Positions 23,623-32,861 of a DNA stretch of 64,000 nucleotides are shown here, one piece after another. Origin of the DNA: Paenibacillus sp. LS1 (lineage in GTDB: Bacteria; Bacillota; Bacilli; Paenibacillales; Paenibacillaceae). Where the stretch lies: positions 1 to 64,000 of the forward strand of contig NZ_JAPDOE010000018.1 of assembly GCF_026013365.1 (NCBI RefSeq), given 5' to 3'. The number at the start of each line of letters is the position of its first letter. Position 1 is the stretch's first letter. The translations under genes were made by a program, and so were the position numbers. The notes under the pieces are model-generated. The model was not told where the DNA came from. It saw nothing but the letters and a program-made list of their open reading frames with translations, and ran no database searches.

Positions 23623-25023
23623 TTGAAACGAATGGCAATCGTTCTTGCCGCAGGGCAAGGGAAACGAATGAAATCAAAATTGTACAAAGTACTGCATCCC
23701 GTATGCGGTAAACCTATGGTTGGACATGTGCTGGATGCAGCACTCAGCGCAGGCGTTGAACGCAGTGTAGTTGTAGTCGGTCATGGTGCCGAAGCGGTGC
23801 AGTCATTTTTGGGTTCCAGAGCGGATTATGCACTTCAGGCAGAACAACTGGGTACAGGTCATGCAGTGAAGCAGGTTAAATCCTTGCTTGGCGGTGAAAC
23901 TGGCTCTACAATTGTGGTCTGTGGTGATACACCACTTGTGACCAGTGAGACGTTGGAAGGTCTGATGAAGCTGCATGAGAGCAGCGGAGCAGCAGCCACA
24001 GTTCTTACGGCTCAGTTGGACAATCCCAAAGGCTATGGCCGCGTCATTCGCGGAGAAGATGGGTCTGTACAACGGATTGTGGAACAAAAGGATTGCACAG
24101 AGCAGGAAGATGCTGTGAATGAGATTAACACGGGCACATACTGTTTTGATAATGCAAAATTGTTCGCAGCCCTGGAAAAAGTGACGAACCAGAACGCTCA
24201 GGGAGAGTATTATCTCACAGACGTGGTTGGCATTTTCCGCAATGATGGAGAAGTCGTTGAAGCTTACATGTCAGATGACATCGCAGAATCCATCGGGGTT
24301 AACGACAGACTCGCACTTTCACAAGCCGAAGCCTTTATGCGGGAACGTCTTGCCGTACGCCATATGTTGAACGGTGTTACGATCATTGATCCGTCATCGA
24401 CATATATCGGAGCGGATGTTACGATTGGAGCAGATACGGTATTGTATCCGGGGACGATCCTCAAAGGCACAACTTCCATTGGTGAAGCATGCCATATTGG
24501 TCCTCAGGCAGATGTGGAAGACAGCGTTATTCAGGACGGAGTTACGATTAAACATTCGGTAGTATCCAATGCCGAGGTTGGTTCTGATGCAACGGTAGGT
24601 CCATTTGCTAATTTGCGTCCAGGGACTAAACTGGGTCGCAACGTAAAAATTGGTGACTTTGTTGAAGTGAAAAATGCTACAATTGACGAAGGTTCCAAAG
24701 TATCTCATCTCAGCTATATTGGGGATGCCAAAGTAGGGAAAAACGTAAATGTTGGATGCGGGGCAATAACTGTCAATTATGATGGTTATAATAAAGCTGT
24801 GACAACGATTGAAGATGATGCTTTTGTAGGCAGCAACGTCAATCTGATTGCACCGATTACGGTAGGAAAAGGCGCTTATGTGGTTGCTGGCTCCACCGTT
24901 ACCCATTCCGTTCCCGAGAATGATCTGGCCATTGCTCGTCCACGTCAGGAGAATAAACCTGGTTATGCGGAGAAGATTCGCGGACGTGCCAAAGCCAAGA
25001 AACAAAATGCCAAACCCCAATAA
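23623..25023 (+). CDS. glmU: bifunctional GlcNAc-1-P uridyltransferase / glucosamine-1-P acetyltransferase
   Basis: GlmU makes UDP-GlcNAc for peptidoglycan and teichoic acid. The 466-residue protein has the N-terminal nucleotidyltransferase signature LAAGQGKRMKSKLYKVLHP (residues 8-26) and a C-terminal left-handed beta-helix with hexapeptide repeats and GPFANLRPGT, EVKNATIDEGSKVSHLSYIGDA. TTG 23623 follows ACAGGAGG by nine bases. A hairpin at the stop codon leads toward prs 100 bp downstream; glmU-prs is a conserved pair. Confidence 0.97.
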   Translation: MKRMAIVLAAGQGKRMKSKLYKVLHPVCGKPMVGHVLDAALSAGVERSVVVVGHGAEAVQSFLGSRADYALQAEQLGTGHAVKQVKSLLGGETGSTIVVCGDTPLVTSETLEGLMKLHESSGAAATVLTAQLDNPKGYGRVIRGEDGSVQRIVEQKDCTEQEDAVNEINTGTYCFDNAKLFAALEKVTNQNAQGEYYLTDVVGIFRNDGEVVEAYMSDDIAESIGVNDRLALSQAEAFMRERLAVRHMLNGVTIIDPSSTYIGADVTIGADTVLYPGTILKGTTSIGEACHIGPQADVEDSVIQDGVTIKHSVVSNAEVGSDATVGPFANLRPGTKLGRNVKIGDFVEVKNATIDEGSKVSHLSYIGDAKVGKNVNVGCGAITVNYDGYNKAVTTIEDDAFVGSNVNLIAPITVGKGAYVVAGSTVTHSVPENDLAIARPRQENKPGYAEKIRGRAKAKKQNAKPQ

Positions 25024-25031
25024 GGGGTTTT
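25012..25031 (+). terminator. weak hairpin overlapping the glmU stop
   Basis: AAACCCC pairs with GGGGTTT around a five-base loop that contains the glmU stop, with a short TTTT tail. A second hairpin, CCTCCCG/CGGGAGG (25045-25063), follows. Partial termination or attenuation between glmU and prs is possible. Confidence 0.35.
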
Positions 25032-25123
25032 GATAACAGAATTGCCTCCCGAAGACCGGGAGGTGCCGACATGTCGCAGACGCTTATTGATTCCAATGAA
25101 CCAGCACGGAGGGTTTTTATTTT

Positions 25124-26077
25124 ATGACTTATTTTGATTCGAAATTAAAAATATTTACTTGCAATTCTAACCCCAAGCTCGCCCATCAAATTGCTGATTA
25201 TATCGGGATTCCTATGGGTGAATCTCACACAACCAGCTTCAGCGATGGCGAGATTCAAGTGAAACTCTCCGAGAGTGTTCGGGGTTGTCACGTCTACATC
25301 GTGCAGTCCACTTGCTTGCCGGTTAATGACAACCTGATGGAAATGCTCGTTATGATTGATGCACTTAAACGGGCATCTGCCAAGACGATTAACGTCGTTA
25401 TTCCTTACTATGGCTATGCAAGACAGGATCGCAAGGCACGTTCGCGTGACCCAATTACGGCGAAACTGGTTGCCAACCTGATCGAAAAAGCGGGTGCAAC
25501 CCGTGTTATCGCGATGGACTTGCATGCAATGCAGATTCAGGGATTCTTCGACATTCCGGTCGACCATTTGCTCGGCGTGCCGATTCTGGCTCAATATTTC
25601 CGGTCGAAACAGATCGAAAATCCAGTTGTCGTGTCACCTGACCACGGTGGCGTAGTACGTGCACGTAAACTGGCTGATTTCCTGAATGCACCTCTTGCGA
25701 TTATCGACAAACGTCGTCCTGAGCCGAATGTGAGCGAAGTGATGAACATTATCGGTAACATCGAGGGTAAAACAGCCATTCTGATCGATGACATTATTGA
25801 CACGGCGGGAACGATTGTACTGGGAGCGAATGCTCTGATGGAAGGCGGCGTGAAAGAAGTATACGCGTGCTGTACTCACCCGGTATTGTCGGGACCTGCG
25901 ATGGAACGTTTGGAGAATGCACCATTGAAGGAAGTCATCGTAACGGATACGATTCCTATTACGCATGCGAATCCGACAAGCAAACTCAAAGTGTTGTCTG
26001 TAGCGCCTTTGCTCGGAGAAGCAATTATCCGGGTTCATGAGGAATTGTCAATCAGCAAGCTGTTTGAAATTGAATAA
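25124..26077 (+). CDS. prs: ribose-phosphate pyrophosphokinase (PRPP synthetase)
   Basis: Prs converts ribose 5-phosphate and ATP to PRPP for nucleotide, NAD, His and Trp synthesis. The 317-residue protein has the class I pattern: FSDGEIQVKLSESVRG, PYYGYARQDRKARSRDPITAKLVANL, VVSPDHGGVVRAR and the PRPP loop ILIDDIIDTAGTI (about residues 217-229). Length equals B. subtilis Prs. ACGGAGGG lies about 12 bases before the ATG. PRPP is also the signal read by PurR and the substrate of Hpt and NadC, all in this window. Confidence 0.97.
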   Translation: MTYFDSKLKIFTCNSNPKLAHQIADYIGIPMGESHTTSFSDGEIQVKLSESVRGCHVYIVQSTCLPVNDNLMEMLVMIDALKRASAKTINVVIPYYGYARQDRKARSRDPITAKLVANLIEKAGATRVIAMDLHAMQIQGFFDIPVDHLLGVPILAQYFRSKQIENPVVVSPDHGGVVRARKLADFLNAPLAIIDKRRPEPNVSEVMNIIGNIEGKTAILIDDIIDTAGTIVLGANALMEGGVKEVYACCTHPVLSGPAMERLENAPLKEVIVTDTIPITHANPTSKLKVLSVAPLLGEAIIRVHEELSISKLFEIE

Positions 26078-26375
26078 GGATGTCTGCATAAAGTAGTAGA
26101 GGGGTTACGTTTTCCGGTTCAATGGAAAATGTAACCCCTGTCGGCGTGCCGTTTTATTAAAAATGAAACAGACGCTGGGCAGTCCATATAATTTGAACTA
26201 CTAATTTACACAATAACGGAGAGGGCAGAAAAGATCTGAAGAAGTGAAGCGTTCGCCTTTATCACCGGATTTTCCCTTTGAAAAGGGAATCAAAAAATCT
26301 GGGGATAACAGCGATCGGAAGATGTTTCTGCACGTGCAGTGATCCAGTGTAAAATGGTTCGTTCATCTTATATGG
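26078..26375. other. spacer after prs with strong hairpins
   Basis: Two dyads stand out. GGGGTTAC and TTTTCC (26101-26115) pair with GGAAAA and GTAACCCC (26124-26138). GATTTTCCCTTT pairs with AAAGGGAATC near 26267-26292. The first is followed by CGGC/GCCG and TTTTATT and may terminate prs. A TGGGGATAA near 26299 is a one-mismatch DnaA box. Confidence 0.45.
26100..26158 (+). terminator. probable terminator region after prs
   Basis: A long hairpin (arms 26101-26115 and 26124-26138) is followed by a tiny CGGC/GCCG hairpin and TTTTATT. The T run is short, so efficiency is uncertain. Confidence 0.45.
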
Positions 26376-26576
26376 TTAATACCCGGGGCGGGAGATAAAT
26401 CGGAAACGACGCCGGTGAAAGAGCGTGTCGGCAATCTCGACGAATTGATTATCGAAACGAGTGATGAGACCAATCTCAATATGGGTGTCGCGGTCGTATA
26501 CCTGTACAGGTACGTGATATTCGAGATGATAGATAAAATCGCTATGTTGAGTCAGTTGTCCGTTGTCTTCGCGCAA
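26376..26576 (-). CDS. small conserved-looking protein on the minus strand, function unknown
   Basis: The 66-residue product (containing HVPVQVYDRDTHIEIGLI and ending HRRRFRFISRPGY) is rich in aromatic and basic residues and looks like a compact beta-rich domain. Its TTG start is preceded, on the minus strand, by AGGAAGGTGAG with six bases of spacing, an excellent ribosome site that chance would rarely give. An AT-rich segment with CATATAAT upstream resembles a sigma-E -10. It is divergent from pth and occupies the place of ctc in B. subtilis. I do not recognise the family. Confidence 0.6.
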   Translation of the reverse strand: MREDNGQLTQHSDFIYHLEYHVPVQVYDRDTHIEIGLITRFDNQFVEIADTLFHRRRFRFISRPGY

Positions 26577-26717
26577 AACCCGCTCACCTTCCTGGGTTGA
26601 TAAAATAATAACTGTGAATACTACAGTAAATTCGGATCTTTACTTTCCTGATATTATATGAAATATAACATTCGAAGTCTATGCCTCACCTCAGGCTAAT
26701 CCGAAGGAGGGAACAAG

Positions 26718-27278
26718 ATGAAGTGGATTGTCGGACTTGGAAATCCAGGCTCGAACTATGCCAAAACCCGTCATAATATCGGTTTTATGGCACTGGATCG
26801 GTTGGCTGATCGTCATAGTATCTCCATTACACAGAGTAAATGTAAGGCGCTGATTGGAGAAGGCAACATTGGCGGTGTGAAAACAGTGCTGATCAAACCG
26901 ATGACCTTTATGAATTTGTCTGGTGAATCGGTTCGAGCGTATATGGATTTTTATAAAGTTAGTCTTGAAGATCTGATTGTTGTGTACGACGACATGGATA
27001 CAGAGATTGGCAAAGTTAGATTGCGTTACCAAGGCAGTGCAGGTGGACATAATGGGATCAAGTCCATTATTCAGCATACCGGTACACAGCAGTTTAACCG
27101 GGTACGAATGGGAATATCCCGGCCTGAACCAGGACATGCCATTGTCGATTATGTACTATCGACATTTATGAAGAAAGAAAAAGAAGCCCTTGATCAGACC
27201 ATTGAGCAAACATGTGATGCTCTGGAGCATAGCTTGACTCATACGTTCGAACAAACAATGGCGAAGTTTAACGGTTAA
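26718..27278 (+). CDS. pth: peptidyl-tRNA hydrolase (SpoVC)
   Basis: Pth releases peptides from prematurely dropped peptidyl-tRNA. The 186-residue protein has GLGNPGSNYAKTRHNIGFMALD with the catalytic H19, KPMTFMNLSGESV, the catalytic aspartate region VYDDMD, and GSAGGHNGIKSI. CCGAAGGAGGG gives a strong ribosome site. The order prs-pth-fin-mfd is as in Bacillus. It is essential in B. subtilis, where a mutation blocks sporulation (spoVC). Confidence 0.96.
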   Translation: MKWIVGLGNPGSNYAKTRHNIGFMALDRLADRHSISITQSKCKALIGEGNIGGVKTVLIKPMTFMNLSGESVRAYMDFYKVSLEDLIVVYDDMDTEIGKVRLRYQGSAGGHNGIKSIIQHTGTQQFNRVRMGISRPEPGHAIVDYVLSTFMKKEKEALDQTIEQTCDALEHSLTHTFEQTMAKFNG

Positions 27279-27376
27279 TTCTGTAAGACATACTGGTAAA
27301 ATGATCATAAAAGACGGGTTCGATTCAGCCATACTGGACATACTGGATGTATAAACCATGTTCAGGAGGCATAAAC

Positions 27377-27607
27377 ATGTCAGTGAATTACGTATGTCGG
27401 CATTGCCGTACCTTTATTGGACGAATCGATTCAGCCCGGATAACGGAAGTAGAGCTCGGCTTTCATTTCTTGACCCCCGACGAGCGGAGGGATATAATAG
27501 CGTATAATTCCGGTGGTGACATTACCGTTCGGATTACATGTGATTACTGTAAGGAAGCCCTGGAGCACAATCCAGAGCTTAGTCTGCTCGCGAGTCCGCT
27601 TCAGTAG
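27377..27607 (+). CDS. fin: anti-sigma-F factor Fin
   Basis: The 76-residue protein carries a CRHC near residues 7-10 and a CDYC near 55-58, with the conserved LGFHFLTPDERRDIIAYNSGGD between. In B. subtilis, Fin (YabK) binds sigma-F late in forespore development and helps the switch to sigma-G. ATG 27377 has TTCAGGAGG upstream; an earlier ATG at 27347 has none. With Gin at 2268, the window holds both known small zinc inhibitors of the forespore sigma switch. Forespore expression is expected from the family. Confidence 0.92.
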   Translation: MSVNYVCRHCRTFIGRIDSARITEVELGFHFLTPDERRDIIAYNSGGDITVRITCDYCKEALEHNPELSLLASPLQ

Positions 27608-27672
27608 ACATCGCCTGTAACAGGATCGAATGACAGTTGAGGGCGGTTGCGTAATAACGCTCCACCTTTTAT

Positions 27673-27702
27673 AGCCTTGGCAGCCTGCTGAGGCTTCTTT
27701 TC
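27673..27702 (+). terminator. probable terminator after fin
   Basis: AGCC...GGCT with inner CAG/CTG pairs is followed by TCTTTTC. The stem is imperfect. Confidence 0.5.
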
Positions 27703-27880
27703 AGTTGGAATGAAAGCCAGCGCTATTTCCAAATCAGGCTCAGCTACATCAACAGATGTGGCAATGTTGCGAGTAATCATTTATGATGAAACAGGACAAA
27801 AAGGAATTTGTATCCATTTTAATAGTGATGCTACGCGTATGCGTGAGATAATCAAGTAAGTTATAAGAGAGGTGCCCCTT

Positions 27881-30800
27881 TTGTTACAAGCACTTATACA
27901 AGCTTTTTCCAAAGATCCGGACTTCGGGTCCATTACAGCCGGAATCAAGTCCGGCATGAAAGAGCAATTGGTTTCGGGTCTATCCGGCTCGGCGCGTCAG
28001 ATTATGCTGGCTGCTCTGCATCAGGAAATGAACCGACCATTGCTCGTAGTAACACACAATATGTTTGCAGCTCAAAAAATTGCAGAAGATTTACAGGAAG
28101 CGCTTTCACCTGATCAGGTGTTAATCTATCCTGCCAACGAACTTGTCGCTGCTGAAGCTGCTGTTTCCAGTCCGGAAACATTGGGTCAGCGTATTGATGT
28201 GTTGGTCCGCTGCGCCCAGGGATTCAGGGGCGTTGTTGTTATTCCCTTTTCTGGCGTAAGACGTTATGTCCCGCTTCCGGAAGTGATGGCCAATGCTCAA
28301 ATTTTGATTAAACAGGGCAACACACTTCAACTGGATTCCTTCCTGCTGGAGATGGTAAAGCTCGGATATGAGCGTGTGGAGCGCGTAGAATCTCGTGGGG
28401 AGATGAGTGTACGCGGAGGAATCATCGACTTCTATCCGGTTACTTCATCGATCGCGTATCGAGTGGAGTTATTTGATGATGAGATCGACTCCATTCGGAC
28501 GTTCGACCCCGCGGATCAGCGTTCGATTGAACGGATTGAAGAAATTACGGTTCTGCCATGCAAGGAGTTAATCGCAGATCGTGAACGGATGGAAAAGGCT
28601 GCCGATGCAGCTGCCATTTTGCTCGAGCAACAGTTGGAGAAAATGACGGACCGGCAGGCGAAGCTGCATCTTCGTGAAGAAATTCACCGGGAGATCGAGC
28701 TTTTGCGGGAACACGTGTATTTCTCCGAAATGTACAAATATATTTCTCCGCTCTATCCGGAGAACAAAACGATCTACGACTATATGCCAGAAGATACCCT
28801 GCTGGTTCTTGATGAGCCTGCCAGACTATCGGAGACATCGAAACAGCTGGACCGTGATGAATCAGAGTGGAATCTGCATTTGATGCAAAACGGAAAAACA
28901 CTTCCGGATCTTCCATTATCCGCAGACGGTGATGAACTCTTGTATGAGCGTCCATTCCAGACGCTGTTTATGTCGATCTTTTTGCGTCAGGTTCCACACA
29001 CCCAACCACAGAACATTCTGAACTTCATCAGTCGTGGCATGCAGGATTTCCATGGACAGATGAACGTACTGAAGGCAGAGATGGAGCGTTGGCAGAAGGC
29101 CGGAGTTCAAGTGCTCATGCTGGCGAACGGTGGGGAACGACTGGATCGGATGCGCCGCGTTCTGATGGACTATGATATTCCGGAGCCAGAGATGCTGATT
29201 GGTAACTTGCAAACCGGATTTGAAATGCCGTCCATTCATTTGGCTGTCGTGACTGAGGGCGAGATGTTCTCGCAAAAACAGCGTAAAGTGCGCAAACCGA
29301 TTCGAAATGTAGACAACGCGGAACGGATCAAATCCTACAGTGAGCTAAAAGTGGGCGATTATGTCGTTCACCAGAACCACGGGATTGGTAAGTACCTCGG
29401 AATCGGCACCCTTGAGGTTGGCGGCATTCATAAAGACTACATGCATATTCTCTATGCCGGTGGAGACAAACTGTCTGTACCTATTGAACAGATCGATCTG
29501 ATTCAGAAGTATGTAGGTTCGGAAGAGAAAGAGCCTAAAATATACAAGCTGGGCGGTAATGAGTGGACACGGGTTAAAAATAAAGTCCGCACATCCGTAC
29601 AGGATATTGCTGATGATCTGATCAAGCTGTATGCAGAGCGTCAGACGTCCAAAGGGTTTGGGTTCGACAAGGATTCTGCCGAACAGCAGGAGTTTGAGGA
29701 CATGTTCCCTTATGATGAGACACGTGATCAGGTGCGTGCGATCGAAGAAATCAAGAAGGACATGGAACAAAACCGTCCAATGGACCGTTTATTGTGTGGG
29801 GATGTTGGTTACGGCAAAACCGAGGTGGCTATTCGTGCTGCGTTTAAAGCAGCTATTGAAGGCAAACAGGTGGCTGTACTCGTTCCGACAACGATTTTGG
29901 CACAGCAGCATTTTGAGACATTCCGTGAGCGTTTCTCCGGTTACCCGTTCAACATTCATGTGCTTAGCCGTTTCCGCTCGCGTAAAGAGCAGAATGAAAC
30001 TGCCAAAGGCATCAAGGCAGGCACCGTGGATATTGTCATCGGGACGCATCGACTGCTGTCGCAGGATCTGGTGTTCAAGGACCTGGGACTGCTCATTGTC
30101 GACGAAGAACAGCGTTTCGGAGTAACTCATAAGGAAAAATTGAAGAAGCTGAAAACCAATGTGGACGTGCTAACGCTGACGGCAACGCCGATTCCGCGCA
30201 CGCTTCATATGTCCATGCTGGGTGTACGTGATCTGTCCGTTATCGAGACTCCGCCAGAGAATCGCTTCCCGGTGCAGACCTATGTGGTTGAACACAGTCA
30301 GGCGCTTGTCCGCGAAGCGATTGAGCGTGAGCTTGCTCGTGGCGGTCAGGTGTATTACCTCTACAACCGTGTTCAAGGAATTCAGGAGATGGCAGCCGAA
30401 ATTTCTGAACTTGTGCCTGAAGCCAAGGTTGGTGTGGGTCATGGTCAGATGTCGGAAACAGAACTGGAGAAGACGATTCTGGACTTCCTGGATGGTGAAT
30501 ATGACGTGCTTGTGAGCACAAGTATCATCGAGACCGGGGTAGATATTCCGAACGTAAACACACTGATCGTACATGATGCGGATAAAATGGGGCTTTCCCA
30601 GCTGTATCAGCTGCGCGGCCGGGTGGGTCGTTCCAACCGTATTGCATATGCCTATTTTACGTACCAACGGGATAAAGTGCTTACTGAAGTTGCCGAAAAA
30701 CGTCTGCAATCGATCAAAGAATTCACCGAACTGGGCTCGGGATTCAAAATCGCCATGCGTGACTTGTCGATTCGTGGGGCGGGAAATCTGCTAGGAGCAG

Positions 30801-31408
30801 AGCAGCATGGCTTCATCGCTTCCGTCGGATTCGATCTGTATTCCCAGATGCTCGCGGAGGAGATCAACAAACGCAAAGTTACGATGCTTGGCGAGGAGCC
30901 GGTACCTTCCGACCAGTGGAACACAACCCTGGATCTCAGTATTGATGCTTACTTGCCGTCCGATTATATCTATGACAGTATTCAGAAGATTGAGATCTAC
31001 AAAAAAGTGGCGGTCATTGCATCCTTCGACGATGCGATGGAGTTGGAAGACGAATTGGTTGACCGGTTCGGTGATCTTCCGGAGGCCGTTATCAACTTGC
31101 TGGCTGTTGCGCGGATGAAAGTATATGGAAAAATCTACGGTATTGAGTCCATTTCCCAACGTGGTGAGGACATTACCGTGAAGTTCTATGAAGGTCGCGA
31201 GCATGCCTTTGAACTCTCGAAAATCGCGCACATTGGAAATCAGTTCGAAAGACGTGTACAATTTGAACAAGGACCCCATATGCTGATTCACGCTAAAGGC
31301 AAGGGGCTTGGGGATAAGCAACTGATGGAGCTGGTAGAGAAAATTCTGGAGTCCATGAAGACTGCTTTTAAATCAAAGGGGGAACTAAAAGATGTTACCA
31401 AAGTATAA
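27881..31408 (+). CDS. mfd: transcription-repair coupling factor Mfd
   Basis: Mfd removes stalled RNA polymerase at DNA lesions and recruits UvrA. The 1175-residue protein has the UvrB-homology N-terminus (SGLSGSARQIM...), the RNA polymerase-interacting domain (YSELKVGDYVVHQNHGIGKYLGI), and a RecG-like motor with GDVGYGKTEVAIRAAFKA (about 640), the DEEQRFG box (about 740-746) and the TRCF domain with IETGVDIPNVNTLI. TTG 27881 follows AGAGGTG; an in-frame GTG at 27872 is inside that site. It ends 17 bases inside the next gene. Full length, no frame break. Confidence 0.97.
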   Translation: MLQALIQAFSKDPDFGSITAGIKSGMKEQLVSGLSGSARQIMLAALHQEMNRPLLVVTHNMFAAQKIAEDLQEALSPDQVLIYPANELVAAEAAVSSPETLGQRIDVLVRCAQGFRGVVVIPFSGVRRYVPLPEVMANAQILIKQGNTLQLDSFLLEMVKLGYERVERVESRGEMSVRGGIIDFYPVTSSIAYRVELFDDEIDSIRTFDPADQRSIERIEEITVLPCKELIADRERMEKAADAAAILLEQQLEKMTDRQAKLHLREEIHREIELLREHVYFSEMYKYISPLYPENKTIYDYMPEDTLLVLDEPARLSETSKQLDRDESEWNLHLMQNGKTLPDLPLSADGDELLYERPFQTLFMSIFLRQVPHTQPQNILNFISRGMQDFHGQMNVLKAEMERWQKAGVQVLMLANGGERLDRMRRVLMDYDIPEPEMLIGNLQTGFEMPSIHLAVVTEGEMFSQKQRKVRKPIRNVDNAERIKSYSELKVGDYVVHQNHGIGKYLGIGTLEVGGIHKDYMHILYAGGDKLSVPIEQIDLIQKYVGSEEKEPKIYKLGGNEWTRVKNKVRTSVQDIADDLIKLYAERQTSKGFGFDKDSAEQQEFEDMFPYDETRDQVRAIEEIKKDMEQNRPMDRLLCGDVGYGKTEVAIRAAFKAAIEGKQVAVLVPTTILAQQHFETFRERFSGYPFNIHVLSRFRSRKEQNETAKGIKAGTVDIVIGTHRLLSQDLVFKDLGLLIVDEEQRFGVTHKEKLKKLKTNVDVLTLTATPIPRTLHMSMLGVRDLSVIETPPENRFPVQTYVVEHSQALVREAIERELARGGQVYYLYNRVQGIQEMAAEISELVPEAKVGVGHGQMSETELEKTILDFLDGEYDVLVSTSIIETGVDIPNVNTLIVHDADKMGLSQLYQLRGRVGRSNRIAYAYFTYQRDKVLTEVAEKRLQSIKEFTELGSGFKIAMRDLSIRGAGNLLGAEQHGFIASVGFDLYSQMLAEEINKRKVTMLGEEPVPSDQWNTTLDLSIDAYLPSDYIYDSIQKIEIYKKVAVIASFDDAMELEDELVDRFGDLPEAVINLLAVARMKVYGKIYGIESISQRGEDITVKFYEGREHAFELSKIAHIGNQFERRVQFEQGPHMLIHAKGKGLGDKQLMELVEKILESMKTAFKSKGELKDVTKV

Positions 31409-32540
31409 AAAAGTAGGAAAAGTACTGTCTGTGAGCATGGTCGCAGTACTATCCTTATCATTGCTTGCTGCATGCGGCAAGAAGGAAGAAGCGAAAGCAC
31501 CGGAATCGACAGATACGAGTGCTGTAGTCGCTACGTATGATGGTGGTACCATTACAGCCAATGAATTCGACATGGAACAACGCGTTATGAAATTCCTTTA
31601 TCCGGAATATGCACAAATGATGGATATGGACGATTTCAAAGAGTATCTGGTGAAACAGGAAGTTGCTTATGAATACCTGAGCGGCAAAGCAAGTGAAGAA
31701 GCGAAAACAGCGGGTGCCAAAACAGCAACCGAGCAATTCGATAAAATGAAAGCTTCTGTTCAGGCAGATCAATGGACTGAGATGCTGAAAGCTCAGAACC
31801 TGACTGACCAGAACATCAAAGATTATATGACACGCATCATGACAGTAATCAAAGACAAGGAAACTGGCGTTACGGAAGATGCGATCAAGGCTGAGTTTGA
31901 GAAAAACAAAGATCAGTTTACAACGGCTTCCGTTCGTCACGTGCTGATTAACTTCACAGATCCAAAAACGCAAAAAGAGCGTAAAAAAGAAGATGCACTG
32001 AAAATTGCAAAAGAAGTAAAAACCAAATTGGATGGCGGAGCTGATTTTGCTGAAATTGCAAAAGAATACTCCGAAGATCCAGGTTCTGCTGAAAAAGGTG
32101 GACTGTATGAAGAAACACCTGTAGGCAGCTGGGTAGATGCGTTTAAAGAAGCTGCAAAAACATTGCCACTGAACAAAATCAGTGATCCGGTTGAAACGGA
32201 GTACGGTTACCACATCATGAAAGTGGAAGCTCGTACAGAAGCAGACTTCACTAAATTGACGGCTGAGCAAAAAGAAAGTCTGAAGAGCCAATTGGCAGCT
32301 GCTGAGATCGATACGTTCATGCAAAATGAATTGGACAAAATCGTAAAAGAAGTTAACCTGCCAAAAACAGAAAAAGCTGAAGAAGGTACGACTGAAGGCA
32401 CAACAGGTACAGGAACTGAAGGAGAGCAAACAACCGAACCAAAAACGGATGACTCCACAGGTACAGATACCAAGACTGACCAAGGTACAACTGGAACAGA
32501 TAAAGATGCAACGACAGACGAAGGTACAAGCAGTAAGTAA
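31392..32540 (+). CDS. prsA: PrsA-like lipoprotein peptidyl-prolyl isomerase (foldase)
   Basis: The 382-residue protein has a lipoprotein signal with lipobox LLAAC (Cys28), an N-terminal helical chaperone region, a parvulin PpiC domain (about residues 175-280: ASVRHVLINF, GADFAEIAKEYSEDPGSAEKGG, ISDPVETEYGYHIMKV) and a Thr/Gly/Glu-rich disordered tail of about 50 residues. It probably helps fold secreted proteins on the outer membrane face. Start ATG 31392 overlaps the end of mfd by 17 bases with AAAGGGGG as ribosome site. B. subtilis has no such gene between mfd and spoVT. A paralogue lies at 54473. Confidence 0.9.
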   Translation: MLPKYKKVGKVLSVSMVAVLSLSLLAACGKKEEAKAPESTDTSAVVATYDGGTITANEFDMEQRVMKFLYPEYAQMMDMDDFKEYLVKQEVAYEYLSGKASEEAKTAGAKTATEQFDKMKASVQADQWTEMLKAQNLTDQNIKDYMTRIMTVIKDKETGVTEDAIKAEFEKNKDQFTTASVRHVLINFTDPKTQKERKKEDALKIAKEVKTKLDGGADFAEIAKEYSEDPGSAEKGGLYEETPVGSWVDAFKEAAKTLPLNKISDPVETEYGYHIMKVEARTEADFTKLTAEQKESLKSQLAAAEIDTFMQNELDKIVKEVNLPKTEKAEEGTTEGTTGTGTEGEQTTEPKTDDSTGTDTKTDQGTTGTDKDATTDEGTSSK

Positions 32541-32861
32541 TATGGCTGTTAGCATACGTTCAGGGGTAAATCCGCCCGAATGAATGCCTTGTACAACAGT
32601 AAATATGGACAACCATACAGAGAAGCAAGGGGAGGACTTTGGACCTCCTTCTTGCTTCTTCTTGTATATATTCAAGCCGTATGGGTATATGGTCGCCTTC
32701 TTCGAAAGTTACACAACTATATTCTCCGATGTATGTATAAGGAAATGGGAACAGATGAATACTATGGTCAAGATATCACACTAAACGTTCTGGGACTTTC
32801 CTCTACCCATTAAGGAACAGTAGTTGAAAAATCTTCTCGAGAAAGTGGGGCAACATGTGAA
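32541..32861. other. 321-bp spacer before spoVT
   Basis: Beyond the terminator-like hairpin at 32621-32662 no gene or motif could be supported. The spoVT promoter (sigma-G in B. subtilis) should lie in 32670-32840. Confidence 0.4.
32621..32662 (+). terminator. hairpin after the foldase gene
   Basis: AGAAGCAAG and GGAGG pair with CCTCC and CTTGCTTCT, giving a 14-bp interrupted stem followed by TCTTGT. The T content is low but the stem is strong. Confidence 0.6.
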
